Source: CAYVIB01 sp964451365 | GTDB taxonomy: Bacteria > Pseudomonadota > Gammaproteobacteria > Pseudomonadales > Cellvibrionaceae | Direction of reading: 5' to 3' | DNA length: 64,000 nucleotides | Assembly: GCA_964451365.1 (NCBI GenBank) | Contig: CAYVIB010000001.1 | Location: 1-64,000 of the forward strand | Part shown: positions 9,522 to 18,259 of the stretch, piece after piece | Numbering within the stretch: position 1 is the stretch's first letter | Layout: every line of letters begins with the position of its first letter | Program-made: the position numbers and the translations under genes | Notes under the pieces: model-generated | What the model was told of the DNA's origin: nothing | Database searches by the model: none | Seen by the model: only the letters and a program-made list of their open reading frames with translations

Positions 9522-10997
9522 ATGAAAAGACTGAGTAACGCAACACTCGCCGATGTTAATCGCGATGTCATCAAACCGGAGTACGATCGAAGTCAGGTAG
9601 AGCCGGGAATCGTTCACCTGGGCATTGGTGCGTTTCACCGCGCCCACCAGGCCTGCTATACCGAGGCGGTATTGAACCAGTTCGGCGGCAGCTGGGGAAT
9701 TATCGGCGCGAGTCTTCGCTCGCCCACGGTCAAGCAGCAACTGGCGGAACAGGATTGCCTCTATACCATCGTCGAGCGTTGTCCCGACGGTGAGCGCCTG
9801 CAAATTATCGGCGCGGTAAAATCCGTGTTGGTGGGGCCGGAAGATCCCATTGAACTACGGCGATTGATGTCCTCGGACAATATTAAAATTGTGTCGTTGA
9901 CCGTCACGGAAAAAGGTTACTGCCACGATCCGGCGACGGGCAATCTCAACGTCGATCACCCCGATATAAAACACGATCTGGAAAATCCGCGGAGTCCACG
10001 TTCGGCTGTCGGTTACATTGTCGCGGCATTAAAGAATCGAAAGGAAGCGGGCGTGCGTCCCTTTACGCCATTAAGCTGCGACAACCTGCCTCACAACGGT
10101 TCCGTTCTGCAAAACGTGGTAACGCAATTTGCAGAACGTTACGACGCGGAACTGGCCAACTGGATAAAATCCGAAGTCACCTTCCCCAGTACCATGATCG
10201 ACCGCATTGTTCCCGCCACGACGGAGCAGGACCGCGAAGCGCTGGCGGAACAACTGGGTTTGCGTGACGAGGGCATGGTGGTGGCAGAGCCGTTTTCCCA
10301 GTGGGTAATCGAAGACAACTTTTGCAACGACCGGCCGGAATGGGAACAGGTTGGCGCGTTGCTGACGGACGATGTGCAGCTGTTCGAGAAAATGAAACTG
10401 CGCTTGCTAAATGGCAGCCATTCCACATTGGCCTACTGCGGTTATCTCGCCGGCTTTGAAACCGTCAGCGACGTGATGCGGGAGCCGGCCTTTGTCAAAC
10501 TGTGCCGAACCTACATGGATCGCGAAGCGGGTGAAACACTGAAAGTCCGGACGGAATTTGATGTCGGGCGATATAAAAAACAGCTGCGTGAGCGTTTTGC
10601 CAATCCCGGCCTGCGCCACCGGACCTGGCAGATTGCCATGGACGGATCGCAGAAGCTGCCGCAACGGCTGCTCGAAACATTGCGCGAGCAACTGGCGGGC
10701 AATGGCCACATCGAGATTATCTGCATCGCCGTCGCCGCGTGGATACGCTATGTTTCCGGCGTCGATGAAAAAGGCAATACCATAGAGGTGCTGGACCCCT
10801 ACGCGCAAAAGCTGAAAGCCATATGCGATGCAAATAAAAATGAGCCCGCCGCGATGGCGAAAGAGATAATTTCCATCCAGGAAATATTCGGCAGCGATCT
10901 CGCCGGCCAGGCTCGTTTTGTCGACGGTGTAACGAACTGGCTGACCCGGTTTTACAGCCAGGGTGTGCTTCGCGGTATCCAGGAAAAGTTTGCCTGA
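9522..10997 (+). CDS. uxuB: Mannitol dehydrogenase family; probable fructuronate reductase
   Basis: This 491-residue protein belongs to the polyol-specific long-chain dehydrogenase family. The nucleotide-binding GIGAFHRAHQA lies near residue 35. The catalytic Lys/Asn/His set sits in EKMKLRLLNGSHSTLAYCGY (around residue 290). Directly after uronate isomerase, the expected reaction is D-fructuronate to D-mannonate with NADH. Tagaturonate reductase or mannitol dehydrogenase cannot be excluded by sequence alone. No mannonate dehydratase (uxuA) or KDG kinase is in the window, so the rest of the pathway must lie elsewhere. Confidence 0.85.
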   Translation: MKRLSNATLADVNRDVIKPEYDRSQVEPGIVHLGIGAFHRAHQACYTEAVLNQFGGSWGIIGASLRSPTVKQQLAEQDCLYTIVERCPDGERLQIIGAVKSVLVGPEDPIELRRLMSSDNIKIVSLTVTEKGYCHDPATGNLNVDHPDIKHDLENPRSPRSAVGYIVAALKNRKEAGVRPFTPLSCDNLPHNGSVLQNVVTQFAERYDAELANWIKSEVTFPSTMIDRIVPATTEQDREALAEQLGLRDEGMVVAEPFSQWVIEDNFCNDRPEWEQVGALLTDDVQLFEKMKLRLLNGSHSTLAYCGYLAGFETVSDVMREPAFVKLCRTYMDREAGETLKVRTEFDVGRYKKQLRERFANPGLRHRTWQIAMDGSQKLPQRLLETLREQLAGNGHIEIICIAVAAWIRYVSGVDEKGNTIEVLDPYAQKLKAICDANKNEPAAMAKEIISIQEIFGSDLAGQARFVDGVTNWLTRFYSQGVLRGIQEKFA

Positions 10998-11073
10998 TTG
11001 TTCAACTGGTAATATTTACAATTTCCTGCAAGAGTTGTTCGTAGCGCCACATTCAAAGGCCGGACCGTATTCC

Positions 11074-11095
11074 AAGGCCGGATAGCTCCGGCCTT
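11074..11095 (+). terminator. Strong GC hairpin after uxuB
   Basis: AAGGCCGGA (11074-11082) and TCCGGCCTT (11087-11095) form a perfect 9-bp stem with a four-base loop. No good T run follows, so intrinsic termination is uncertain. It may still separate the uronate operon from the SDR/GH15 pair. Confidence 0.45.
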
Positions 11096-11153
11096 CCTTG
11101 CCTTGATTCAATTGGTGTATCGATTGCATAACCTGCCCTGTTGAGGTGGGTCT

Positions 11154-11966
11154 ATGAGCGATGCTGAAAAATTCCTGGCGGGACAAACCGCGCTGGTCAC
11201 CGGGGGTGGCTCCGGAATAGGCGCGGCCTGCGCGGTGGAACTGGCGTTCAGGGGCGCCAATGTTGCGATTAACTACCTAAAGTCGCAGGACGAGGCGGAA
11301 GAAGTCGCGCAACGCTGTCGTGAACACGGCGTGCAATCCCATATATTCCAGGCCGATGTTTCAAACGAGCAGGACGTGAACGACATGTTCGCGGCCGTCC
11401 TGGAGCGATTCGAAAAACTGCATATTCTTATCGCCAACGCGGGTATCCAGCAGGACGCTTCCTTCATTGATATGTCCTTCGACCAGTGGCAAAAGGTACT
11501 GGCGGTAAATTTGACGGGGCAGTTCCTGTGTGCCCGAAAAGCGGCTCATATTTTCTGCTCCCAGGGAGTCGATCCTTCCATCTCCGGATCCGCCGGAAAA
11601 ATTATTCATATCAGTTCCGTACACGACGAAATTCCTTGGGCGGGCCACGTCAACTATGCCGCCTCCAAAGGCGGTATAAAAATGCTGATGGAATCCGCCG
11701 CGCTGGAGCTGGCCGCGCAAAAAATCCGAATCAACGCCATCTCGCCCGGTGCCATTAAAACCCGGATCAATCAACCCGTGTGGAGCGATCGCAAAAAAGA
11801 GAAGGAACTGCTGCAGTTGATTCCCTATGGTCGTATCGGCGAGGTGGAGGATGTGGCGCGACCGGTCGCGTGGCTGGCTTCCGACGCGGCGGACTATATT
11901 ACCGGCACGACGCTGTACATTGATGGCGGCATGACGTTGTACCCCGGCTTCTACGAAAACGGATAA
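11154..11966 (+). CDS. SDR-family oxidoreductase, glucose 1-dehydrogenase-like
   Basis: This 270-residue classical short-chain dehydrogenase shows the cofactor motif TGGGSGIGAA near residue 17, NAG in IANAGIQQDA, the catalytic serine in HISSVHD and YAASK near residue 180. The ending VAWLASDAADYITGTTLYIDGGMTLYP is typical of glucose 1-dehydrogenase-like SDRs. It ends 28 bases before a GH15 gene. SDR-GH15 pairs are a common arrangement and suggest that glucose released by the GH15 enzyme is oxidised. Exact substrate and NAD/NADP preference are not shown. Confidence 0.85.
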   Translation: MSDAEKFLAGQTALVTGGGSGIGAACAVELAFRGANVAINYLKSQDEAEEVAQRCREHGVQSHIFQADVSNEQDVNDMFAAVLERFEKLHILIANAGIQQDASFIDMSFDQWQKVLAVNLTGQFLCARKAAHIFCSQGVDPSISGSAGKIIHISSVHDEIPWAGHVNYAASKGGIKMLMESAALELAAQKIRINAISPGAIKTRINQPVWSDRKKEKELLQLIPYGRIGEVEDVARPVAWLASDAADYITGTTLYIDGGMTLYPGFYENG

Positions 11967-11994
11967 AATTTTATCCCACTCCTTGGAGTTATCC

Positions 11995-13851
11995 ATGCAG
12001 TATGGCCAGCACTACCGTGAAGATTATTTGCCAATCGAAAACTATGGCGTTATAGGCAATTTGGAAACGGTTGCCTTGATCGGCATGCATGGCTCCATTG
12101 ATTTTATGTGTGTCCCCTCGTTTGATTCCCCCTCCGTTTTCGCGCGCCTGCTGGACAAGAACAAGGGAGGTTACTTTCAGATAGCCCCCCTGGAGGAAGA
12201 TATGACCACCAAACAGATGTATCTTCCGGACACCAATATTCTTGTCACCCGATTTCTGTCGAAAAACGGTATTCTGGAAATTATTGATTTCATGCCGTTA
12301 CTGGACGGAGAGCGACAAAACGAGAAAAGCAAACAGCAGCTGATCCGCATCGTCAAATCCGTTCAGGGCCGCATGACCATGCAGCTTGAATGTGTCACCG
12401 CTTTCGATTACGCCAGGGGAAAAACGCGGGTGGAGCAGGACATTGACGAGTATTCCGTGCTATTTACCTGCACGGATAAAGAATTTCCTCCCGCCAGGCT
12501 AACCGGCGATATTCCTTTGCAACTCGGGGAAGACGGCGTCGTGGCGACTTTTTGCCTGGAGGAAAACACACAGGTGGTATTTACCTACAACTGCTGTGCG
12601 GACGCCGGCAAAAATAATAAAGCCGCCCAGGAAGACATCAACAAGTTGCTCGAAGGAACGGCGGCTTACTGGCGAAAGTGGTTGAACCACTCGAACTATG
12701 ACGGCATGTGGAGTGACCAGATAAGGCGCTCGGCGCTGGTATTAAAGCTGCTGTTTTCGCGGAAGCATGGTTCCATGGTGGCCGCGCCAACCTTCAGTCT
12801 GCCGGAAGCGGTTGGCGGGCAGCGAAACTGGGACTACCGGTATTGCTGGATTCGCGATTCCGCATTTACCGTTTACGCCATGCTGAAACTGGGATTTACC
12901 GAAGAAGCCACCCATTATGTTGAATGGATAAGCCAGCGTTATGAGCATTCCGAGGGAGGGCCGTTACAGTTAATGTACCGGATAGACGGCGGCAGCGACC
13001 TTGAGGAGAAGGAGCTGAAACACCTGGAAGGATATCGTCGCAGTGCGCCGGTTCGCATCGGCAACGCCGCCAAACACCAGTTACAGCTGGATATATACGG
13101 CGAACTCGTTGACAGCATATTCCTGGCGAATAAATACAGTACTCCGGTTACTTATGACGGCTGGAAAAATCTGACCCGTACCGTTGAGTATGTGTGTGAG
13201 CACTGGGATGAACCAGACGAAAGCATTTGGGAATTTCGCGGTGGTAAAAAACACTTCCTGCATTCCCGGCTGATGTGCTGGGTTGCCATCGACCGCGCGA
13301 TACGCATCAGCGAGATAGGCTCTTTCCCCGCGCCAATCGCGCACTGGCGGGAAATTCGAAATGATATTTACCGCGATATCCACGAAAATTTCTGGCACGA
13401 TGGTCGGCAGACGTTCATCCAGCACAAAGACGGGGATAACATGGACGCGTCGGTATTGCTGATGCCGTTGGTAAAATTTATCTCCTCGCGCGATCCACGC
13501 TGGACTAAAACCCTCGCGGCACTGAAGGACGAACTGGTGACCGACGCTTTCGTCAGGCGCTACCGCCCGGACCCGAATCTCGAAGCGCTGGATAATTCGC
13601 AGGAAGGCAACTTTACCGTTTGCTCATTCTGGTACTGCGAAAACCTCGCCAGGGCGGGCAGGGTGGACGAAGCGACATTGCTGTTCGAAAAAATGCTCGG
13701 CTATGCCAATCACCTCGGCCTGTTTTCCGAAGAGCTGGGTTTCCAGGGCCAGCACCTGGGCAATTTTCCGCAAGCCTTTACCCACCTTGCGCTGATTTCA
13801 GCGGCGGTTGCCATCGATCGCGCGCGTAAAACGGATGGACATCCGTTCTAG
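11995..13851 (+). CDS. Glycoside hydrolase family 15 protein (glucoamylase/trehalase-like)
   Basis: About 618 residues. The start at ATG 11995 has TTGGAG six bases ahead; the frame opens slightly earlier at TTG 11983. The N-terminal part (NLETVALIGMHGSIDFMCVP) is the beta-sandwich usual in prokaryotic GH15 enzymes. The (alpha/alpha)6 barrel follows, with GGQRNWDYRYCWIRDSAFTV, the first catalytic acid probably in DESIWEFRG, and the C-terminal NFTVCSFWYCENLARAGRVD and LGNFPQAFTHLALISAA. No signal peptide is visible, so it acts in the cytoplasm, on alpha-linked glucose (maltodextrin or trehalose). A decayed second copy of its 3' end lies at 15114-15214. Confidence 0.9.
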   Translation: MQYGQHYREDYLPIENYGVIGNLETVALIGMHGSIDFMCVPSFDSPSVFARLLDKNKGGYFQIAPLEEDMTTKQMYLPDTNILVTRFLSKNGILEIIDFMPLLDGERQNEKSKQQLIRIVKSVQGRMTMQLECVTAFDYARGKTRVEQDIDEYSVLFTCTDKEFPPARLTGDIPLQLGEDGVVATFCLEENTQVVFTYNCCADAGKNNKAAQEDINKLLEGTAAYWRKWLNHSNYDGMWSDQIRRSALVLKLLFSRKHGSMVAAPTFSLPEAVGGQRNWDYRYCWIRDSAFTVYAMLKLGFTEEATHYVEWISQRYEHSEGGPLQLMYRIDGGSDLEEKELKHLEGYRRSAPVRIGNAAKHQLQLDIYGELVDSIFLANKYSTPVTYDGWKNLTRTVEYVCEHWDEPDESIWEFRGGKKHFLHSRLMCWVAIDRAIRISEIGSFPAPIAHWREIRNDIYRDIHENFWHDGRQTFIQHKDGDNMDASVLLMPLVKFISSRDPRWTKTLAALKDELVTDAFVRRYRPDPNLEALDNSQEGNFTVCSFWYCENLARAGRVDEATLLFEKMLGYANHLGLFSEELGFQGQHLGNFPQAFTHLALISAAVAIDRARKTDGHPF

Positions 13852-14343
13852 CTACAGCGTGTTACCAGATTTGTTTCATCCATACCGTTACCGTTTGTAG
13901 GGGCTAGCCTCTGCCCAGGCGACCGCCGGAATCGCCCCTACAACATCTGTCCGTAGGGCGGGTAAATAAAACGCCACCCGCTAGTTTATTAATGCCGGAC
14001 TCAATTAACGGCAGATAAATGCTTAATTCTTCACTTGCTTCATCCCTGGCGGTTCATTCGGGTATTTTTAACCGACGCCATATCCAGCCGGCATTGGTGG
14101 GTATGTTTTTAAAAAAATATAACGATATAAGTATGTAGTTTAAATCGATATAGCGACCCCGGGATGTGGCATGGAATAACATTGTTCGAGCAAAAAGGCG
14201 GCGTTATAGTTTTCCGCCGTGGGCATATGCAATATTCATTATTTAAATTTACTGGAAAAAATAATATTTTTTCTGTCGTCCACAAACACGCAATGTATCC
14301 TGTGAAATTTTAGATACCCCATTTCTAATAAGGAGAAAAAATC
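13852..14343. other. Gene-free stretch with a REP-like inverted repeat
   Basis: No credible reading frame is seen over about 490 bases. TGTAGGGGC (13896-13904) pairs with GCCCCTACA (13934-13942), and a GTAGGGCGG follows at about 13952. This looks like the same repeat family as the palindromes at 15088 and 16838. The second half is AT-rich and holds the promoter region of the secreted protein at 14344. Confidence 0.6.
14255..14273. promoter_or_regulatory. AT-rich palindrome upstream of the secreted-protein gene
   Basis: GAAAAAATA (14255-14263) and TATTTTTTC (14265-14273) are perfect 9-bp arms around a single A, about 70 bases before the next start codon. It could be an operator or an AT-rich protein-binding site. 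Confidence 0.35.
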
Positions 14344-15021
14344 ATGCGACAAGAAAAATCAACTATTTTCAAAAAACTTGCCTTAATTTTAACTTTCCTG
14401 ACATTTAGCACTGCTTACCATGCAATGGCAGATCAAAAACCATCGATCTATTACGACTCCGCCGGGAACGTCGCCAACTATTGGACGGTAACTTTCTTTG
14501 ATGACACTTCTCCGGCCCATAATCAATGGGCGACTCAAGGACTTTGTTTTTCGCCGGCAGTGCCACGTGGGACGGGTTGGGAAGGGCGTGTAGTCTCATT
14601 AACTTTCCCAAACTGGAGTGGTGTGTACTACACCGACACCGGCGACGTTTATGAATTAAAAATGAACTATGCGCCGGTAACCTCACAACATTTCGCCGGT
14701 AATGACTTTATTTCATTTAGCCTGCATACAGCCAATCGCGGCGCCGGTGAACGAGGATGGGATGAGTGGCGGGACGGGCTCCCTTCTTCCTGGAATGTCT
14801 GGGGCAATACCGAAGTTAATCGTGTCGGCCGCTGCAGGCAGTTTTTAAATGTTAAGGAAATTCCGCAAATCGAAGAAATAATATTGAAGGTTCAAGGTGA
14901 AATTGAGTTAAGGCAAACTGATCGCGGTGAACTGGCTGTTACACCCATTTCCAGTTTTCAGGGCGATCCCCGGGAAGTATTGCCTACACCGGAAGGCGTG
15001 GAATACTTCGATAATAAATAG
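14344..15021 (+). CDS. Secreted hypothetical protein
   Basis: I do not recognise this 225-residue protein. It has a good Sec signal: basic start, hydrophobic stretch ILTFLTFSTAYHAMA, then ADQKP with cleavage near residue 29. The mature part is rich in aromatic residues and glycine (FPNWSGVYYTDTGDVYELKM, GAGERGWDEWRDGLPSSWNV), which suggests a beta-sheet domain. Two cysteines (one in LCFSP, one in GRCRQF) could pair. AAGGAG stands 8-10 bases ahead of ATG, so translation should be efficient. It sits alone between REP-like repeats and next to a decayed GH15 fragment, in DNA more AT-rich than its neighbours, consistent with acquisition. Confidence 0.75.
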   Translation: MRQEKSTIFKKLALILTFLTFSTAYHAMADQKPSIYYDSAGNVANYWTVTFFDDTSPAHNQWATQGLCFSPAVPRGTGWEGRVVSLTFPNWSGVYYTDTGDVYELKMNYAPVTSQHFAGNDFISFSLHTANRGAGERGWDEWRDGLPSSWNVWGNTEVNRVGRCRQFLNVKEIPQIEEIILKVQGEIELRQTDRGELAVTPISSFQGDPREVLPTPEGVEYFDNK

Positions 15022-15087
15022 TCCTGCTTTATGGCTATAGAATCTTGAATCAAAAATCCGGCGCTCATTGTAGCGGTCGATTCGCGT

Positions 15088-15114
15088 GTAGGGGCAGACC
15101 CATGTGTCTGCCCC
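15088..15114. repeat. REP-like palindrome, copy 2
   Basis: GTA then GGGGCAGAC (15091-15099), loop CCATGT, then GTCTGCCCC (15106-15114). Almost the same sequence occurs at 16838-16863. The 3' edge touches the GH15 remnant directly. Confidence 0.85.
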
Positions 15115-15214
15115 AGGGGCAGTACCTGGATAATGTCCCACAGGCTTTTACCGACCTTGCTTTAATTTCCCCCGGTGCCGGCCATCGATTGATCACCCAA
15201 AGCGGATGGACATC
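15114..15214 (+). pseudogene. Decayed fragment of a GH15 gene 3' end
   Basis: Bases 15114-15214 align with 13744-13843 in the intact GH15 gene. The fragment encodes QGQYLDNVPQAFTDLALIS where the intact gene encodes QGQHLGNFPQAFTHLALIS. After that a one-base length difference shifts the frame, but the nucleotide match resumes through ATCGAT and GGATGGACATC. Many differences are at third codon positions, so this is an old paralogue or old duplication rather than a recent copy. Nothing upstream of base 15114 matches; the REP-like palindrome begins there. The rest of 15022-15436 is non-coding and holds the promoter region of the next gene. Confidence 0.8.
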
Positions 15215-15436
15215 TTTTTTGTTAATACCACAAGCACACGCGTATATCGACTGTTGTATCTAACTCATATAACCACGTAAGACGCATAAGCGGAGCGCCA
15301 GCCGCAACCGGTTATAAAAAATTTCGCACGAATAAAACCTTCCAAAATTTAACACTGTTTCCACTTCCTCATCTCCCCTCATTCCCGATATTTGTCGTCT
15401 ATAATCACATAACCAGCCATTGTAGTTACCACTTTA

Positions 15437-16786
15437 ATGCTTAAAAACCGTTATAACAAAAAGTTATTGCCTCTGTTCGCAATCGCGCTTTCCGTTTTTG
15501 CCCTGTACGCTTACCGGTTTTTACCGGAAAAGCGCTATGTAGTCACCGACGACCCGACCGCGAATATTTTTATCTATGGCACGGATCTTCCAAACGGCCA
15601 ATCATCGGCGTTGTGGCTCAACCAAAGTGAAAGACAATTTCGCTGCGTCTATCCGGAAGGTATCGCCGATTACAGTTATTACTGCAGCTTCAATGTCGGT
15701 TACCCGTTCGGCGAAGGCAAAGGAATAGACCTTTCGCAATTCCAGCGCATTAAACTGTCTGTTGAGTACAATGGCGCTGCGCCGAAAATGCGGTTCTTTG
15801 CACGCAATTTTAGCAGTGCCTACTCCAAACCCGACGATTTCAACAGCGCGAAATACAATGCCATTTTTCTCGCAACCAAGGATCTCGACAACGAAATAAC
15901 ACTAAACCTTAGCGAATTTGTCGTCACCGAATGGTGGCTTCTTACCTACGACATTACCCGAGAGAATTCCTTTCCCGAACTGAACAATGTCGTAAACCTG
16001 GGCATTGATTTCTCGGATTCGATGACCGTGGGCAATCATGATATTCGGATTAAAAAAATAGAACTTGCCGGTGTCTGGATCACCCGGGAGAACTGGTACC
16101 TCGGCATCATGTGCCTGTGGTTGGCTGGCGTTTTTGCCACCACGATCAGCCAGCTTATCAAAATACGAAAACAATTATTGCGAGACAAAAAGTTGATAAG
16201 CGACCTGAACGAGTCGAATCAAAAACTGATAAAAGAGTCGGACAAGTTCAAAAAGCTCTCTACCATCGATACGTTAACCCAATCCTACAATCGCTTTGGT
16301 ATCGACCAGATTGTCTCCACGTTAATGGCGTCCGCCCGACAGGCCGTGCGAGGTAAACCGCCGTTTGCCCTGATCCTGCTGGATATTGATCACTTCAAAC
16401 AAGTCAACGACAGTCGCGGACACGACGCTGGCGATAGAATTCTGAAAAAACTGGCGGAAATCGTACGGAAAAATACCCGGGAGGGTGATTACGTCGGCCG
16501 CTGGGGCGGCGAGGAATTTATTATTATTCTGCCGTTCACAAGCGACGAAGTCGCCCTGTCCATTGCGGAAAAACTCCGCCTGTCGGTTAGCCGCTCAAGA
16601 TTCGAGCCCAATGATCCGCTGGTAGTGACAATCAGCGCGGGGGTGGGAAGCCACACCGACGGGGAAGTCTTCGCCGATGTATTTAAGCGCGTGGACGACG
16701 CGCTTTATGAAGCGAAAAACGGGGGCAGAAATCGTTGTGTTCTCGCCGAACCGGAATTAACAAGTCATATGCCCGTTGCCCGGTAA
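15437..16786 (+). CDS. Membrane-bound diguanylate cyclase (GGDEF)
   Basis: 449 residues: an N-terminal membrane helix (LLPLFAIALSVFALYAYRFL), a periplasmic beta-rich domain to about residue 215, a second helix (LGIMCLWLAGVFATTI), a short coiled linker, then a GGDEF domain from about residue 270. The catalytic loop reads RWGGEEFIII and the metal site LLDIDHFKQVND, so the enzyme should be active in making cyclic di-GMP from GTP. No RxxD inhibitory site is evident upstream of GGEEF. The protein has the same plan and clear similarity in all domains to the cyclase at 51552-52892. The periplasmic domain (sequence around FVVTEWWLLTYDI) resembles carbohydrate-binding jelly-rolls and may sense a sugar or cell-wall cue; that is inference. 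Confidence 0.92.
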   Translation: MLKNRYNKKLLPLFAIALSVFALYAYRFLPEKRYVVTDDPTANIFIYGTDLPNGQSSALWLNQSERQFRCVYPEGIADYSYYCSFNVGYPFGEGKGIDLSQFQRIKLSVEYNGAAPKMRFFARNFSSAYSKPDDFNSAKYNAIFLATKDLDNEITLNLSEFVVTEWWLLTYDITRENSFPELNNVVNLGIDFSDSMTVGNHDIRIKKIELAGVWITRENWYLGIMCLWLAGVFATTISQLIKIRKQLLRDKKLISDLNESNQKLIKESDKFKKLSTIDTLTQSYNRFGIDQIVSTLMASARQAVRGKPPFALILLDIDHFKQVNDSRGHDAGDRILKKLAEIVRKNTREGDYVGRWGGEEFIIILPFTSDEVALSIAEKLRLSVSRSRFEPNDPLVVTISAGVGSHTDGEVFADVFKRVDDALYEAKNGGRNRCVLAEPELTSHMPVAR

Positions 16787-16837
16787 GGCCGTTAAAGAAG
16801 CGGGACGTTTCCTCCCGGGATTGTGGCACCTCTTTCC

Positions 16838-16863
16838 GTAGGGGCAGACCCGCGTGTCTGCCC
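16838..16863. repeat. REP-like palindrome, copy 3
   Basis: GTA then GGGGCAGAC (16841-16849), loop CCGC with flanking bases, then GTCTGCCC (16856-16863). It differs from the copy at 15088 mainly in the loop. It lies between the diguanylate cyclase and jetD, whose stop codons converge; the rest of 16787-17020 shows no gene. Confidence 0.85.
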
Positions 16864-17020
16864 TTAGTTCTGCCAAGCAAATGAGGCAGAGCAAATAAGC
16901 GATACCATACTTTCCTGAGGTGTTCCCGGAAAAATATTCTCGGGCGTGGTCCCGGTTGTTTCTGTGACAGGGTATGGATTCGATTTTCCGGCTGTCCAAG
17001 CCGGAGGAGAATCTCGACAA

Positions 17021-18259
17021 TCATGGCTTTGGACGCATTGGTCCAAACCGCCTGTTCAGCTCTTGGATAAGATAGCTGAAAGTTATTTGTTCCTGTTCCA
17101 GGCGCAGCGAGGTGGCGTATCGATTCTCAACCAAAGACAGATAAAGGTGTTCCTCGTCGGGCGTTAGACTGTGTAGCACCCGCCGCTCGGGAACCGGTTC
17201 GGCTCCCCAAAATTCCCGATGTTCCAAGAGTGTCGTCTCATCCATCAAAAGGCTTTGCACATGACCAATCCTGCTTCTTAGCTGGTCGAGTATAGCAAAG
17301 CCATGTGTATCGATATCCCCCCAATAAAAAACGTCCACTGCCCGAAGCCAATCTATGTCGGCAAGCATACTGAAACCATAACCTGAACCAAAGATAACGA
17401 GGCTGTTTTTCAACGGAGGAAACGACAAATAATTAATTTCGTTTTCCGTCATAAAGACGTGTTTTAGCGAATCGATAAATTCCGGTTTTTTCCCCAGCGC
17501 CTGAAAATCCCCGGTCGTCATACTGATATCGCATTCCAGGCCGGGCAGCAATGTCAGCGCGGGGTCGAGTGGGCGAAAGCGAATGCGCTCCGGCTTATTC
17601 AAAAAGCCGTACCGCTGTTCGAAACGCCGGCTTCCCGCCGCCTCTTTATTGACTTCTTCCTCGGGCAGGCTCAGATCCAATAATGTTATCAGCAGGCTTT
17701 TGTGCCTTTCGATAAATTTACTGTCGATACCGGCGAGGCTGACCTGTCGCAGGTATATACCTGGTTGCGTGTGGTGCTGCCGCCATTCGACAAAATCCAG
17801 CAATCGGGGCCAACGGTCGGCCACCGCGAGCAGCTTGAGCGGGTTTTTCCGGACCCATTCCATCAGTTGGGGCACACGGTTTCGGGTAAGGGCGACCAGA
17901 TGCGAAAAAACTTCGGCATCATGTTTCCTGCCCAGCAGTTTCAGTGCGATGTCCAGTGAATCGACCCAAGCTTGGTCGGGCAGCGGATTTTCACCGATGA
18001 TCCGGTGGCGCACGGTCCGGTAAACAATGCGAAAACCCTCGAGCTGCTGTATCTCGCCCACCCATTTGCGCACACTATCGAACTGGTTTGACAGCGCCTG
18101 GTTGTCGGGCGATTTAAACACCAGGCGCTTGGGGAAAAGGTTGCACATCTGATTCTGATCCATGAGTAACTGCTCTTCCAGCAGAAGCCCCTTGTCCCAC
18201 AGCTTTTCCAGTTGCGCCAAGAGGCTTTTTTTATTGCTCCAGTTCAAGACGATCCTCAT
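17021..18259 (-). CDS. jetD: Wadjet anti-plasmid system subunit JetD (DUF3322/DUF2220)
   Basis: About 412 residues from ATG 18259, which overlaps the end of the jetC remnant by about 30 bases; the frame opens earlier, at 18304. The N-terminal half (residues about 1-180) fits DUF3322. The C-terminal half has the Toprim-like DUF2220 signature VDVFYWGDIDTHGFAILDQL, whose acidic residues bind metal in the nuclease subunit that cuts plasmid DNA extruded by the JetABC SMC complex. The reading frame is intact. Because jetA, jetB and most of jetC are missing, the protein probably has no working partner here. The family call is firm; residual activity is unknown. Confidence 0.88.
   Translation of the reverse strand: MRIVLNWSNKKSLLAQLEKLWDKGLLLEEQLLMDQNQMCNLFPKRLVFKSPDNQALSNQFDSVRKWVGEIQQLEGFRIVYRTVRHRIIGENPLPDQAWVDSLDIALKLLGRKHDAEVFSHLVALTRNRVPQLMEWVRKNPLKLLAVADRWPRLLDFVEWRQHHTQPGIYLRQVSLAGIDSKFIERHKSLLITLLDLSLPEEEVNKEAAGSRRFEQRYGFLNKPERIRFRPLDPALTLLPGLECDISMTTGDFQALGKKPEFIDSLKHVFMTENEINYLSFPPLKNSLVIFGSGYGFSMLADIDWLRAVDVFYWGDIDTHGFAILDQLRSRIGHVQSLLMDETTLLEHREFWGAEPVPERRVLHSLTPDEEHLYLSLVENRYATSLRLEQEQITFSYLIQELNRRFGPMRPKP

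Noticed and set aside
15045..15263. Open frame of 72 codons taken as a small gene
   Set aside because: It only reads through a REP-like palindrome and the decayed GH15 fragment.
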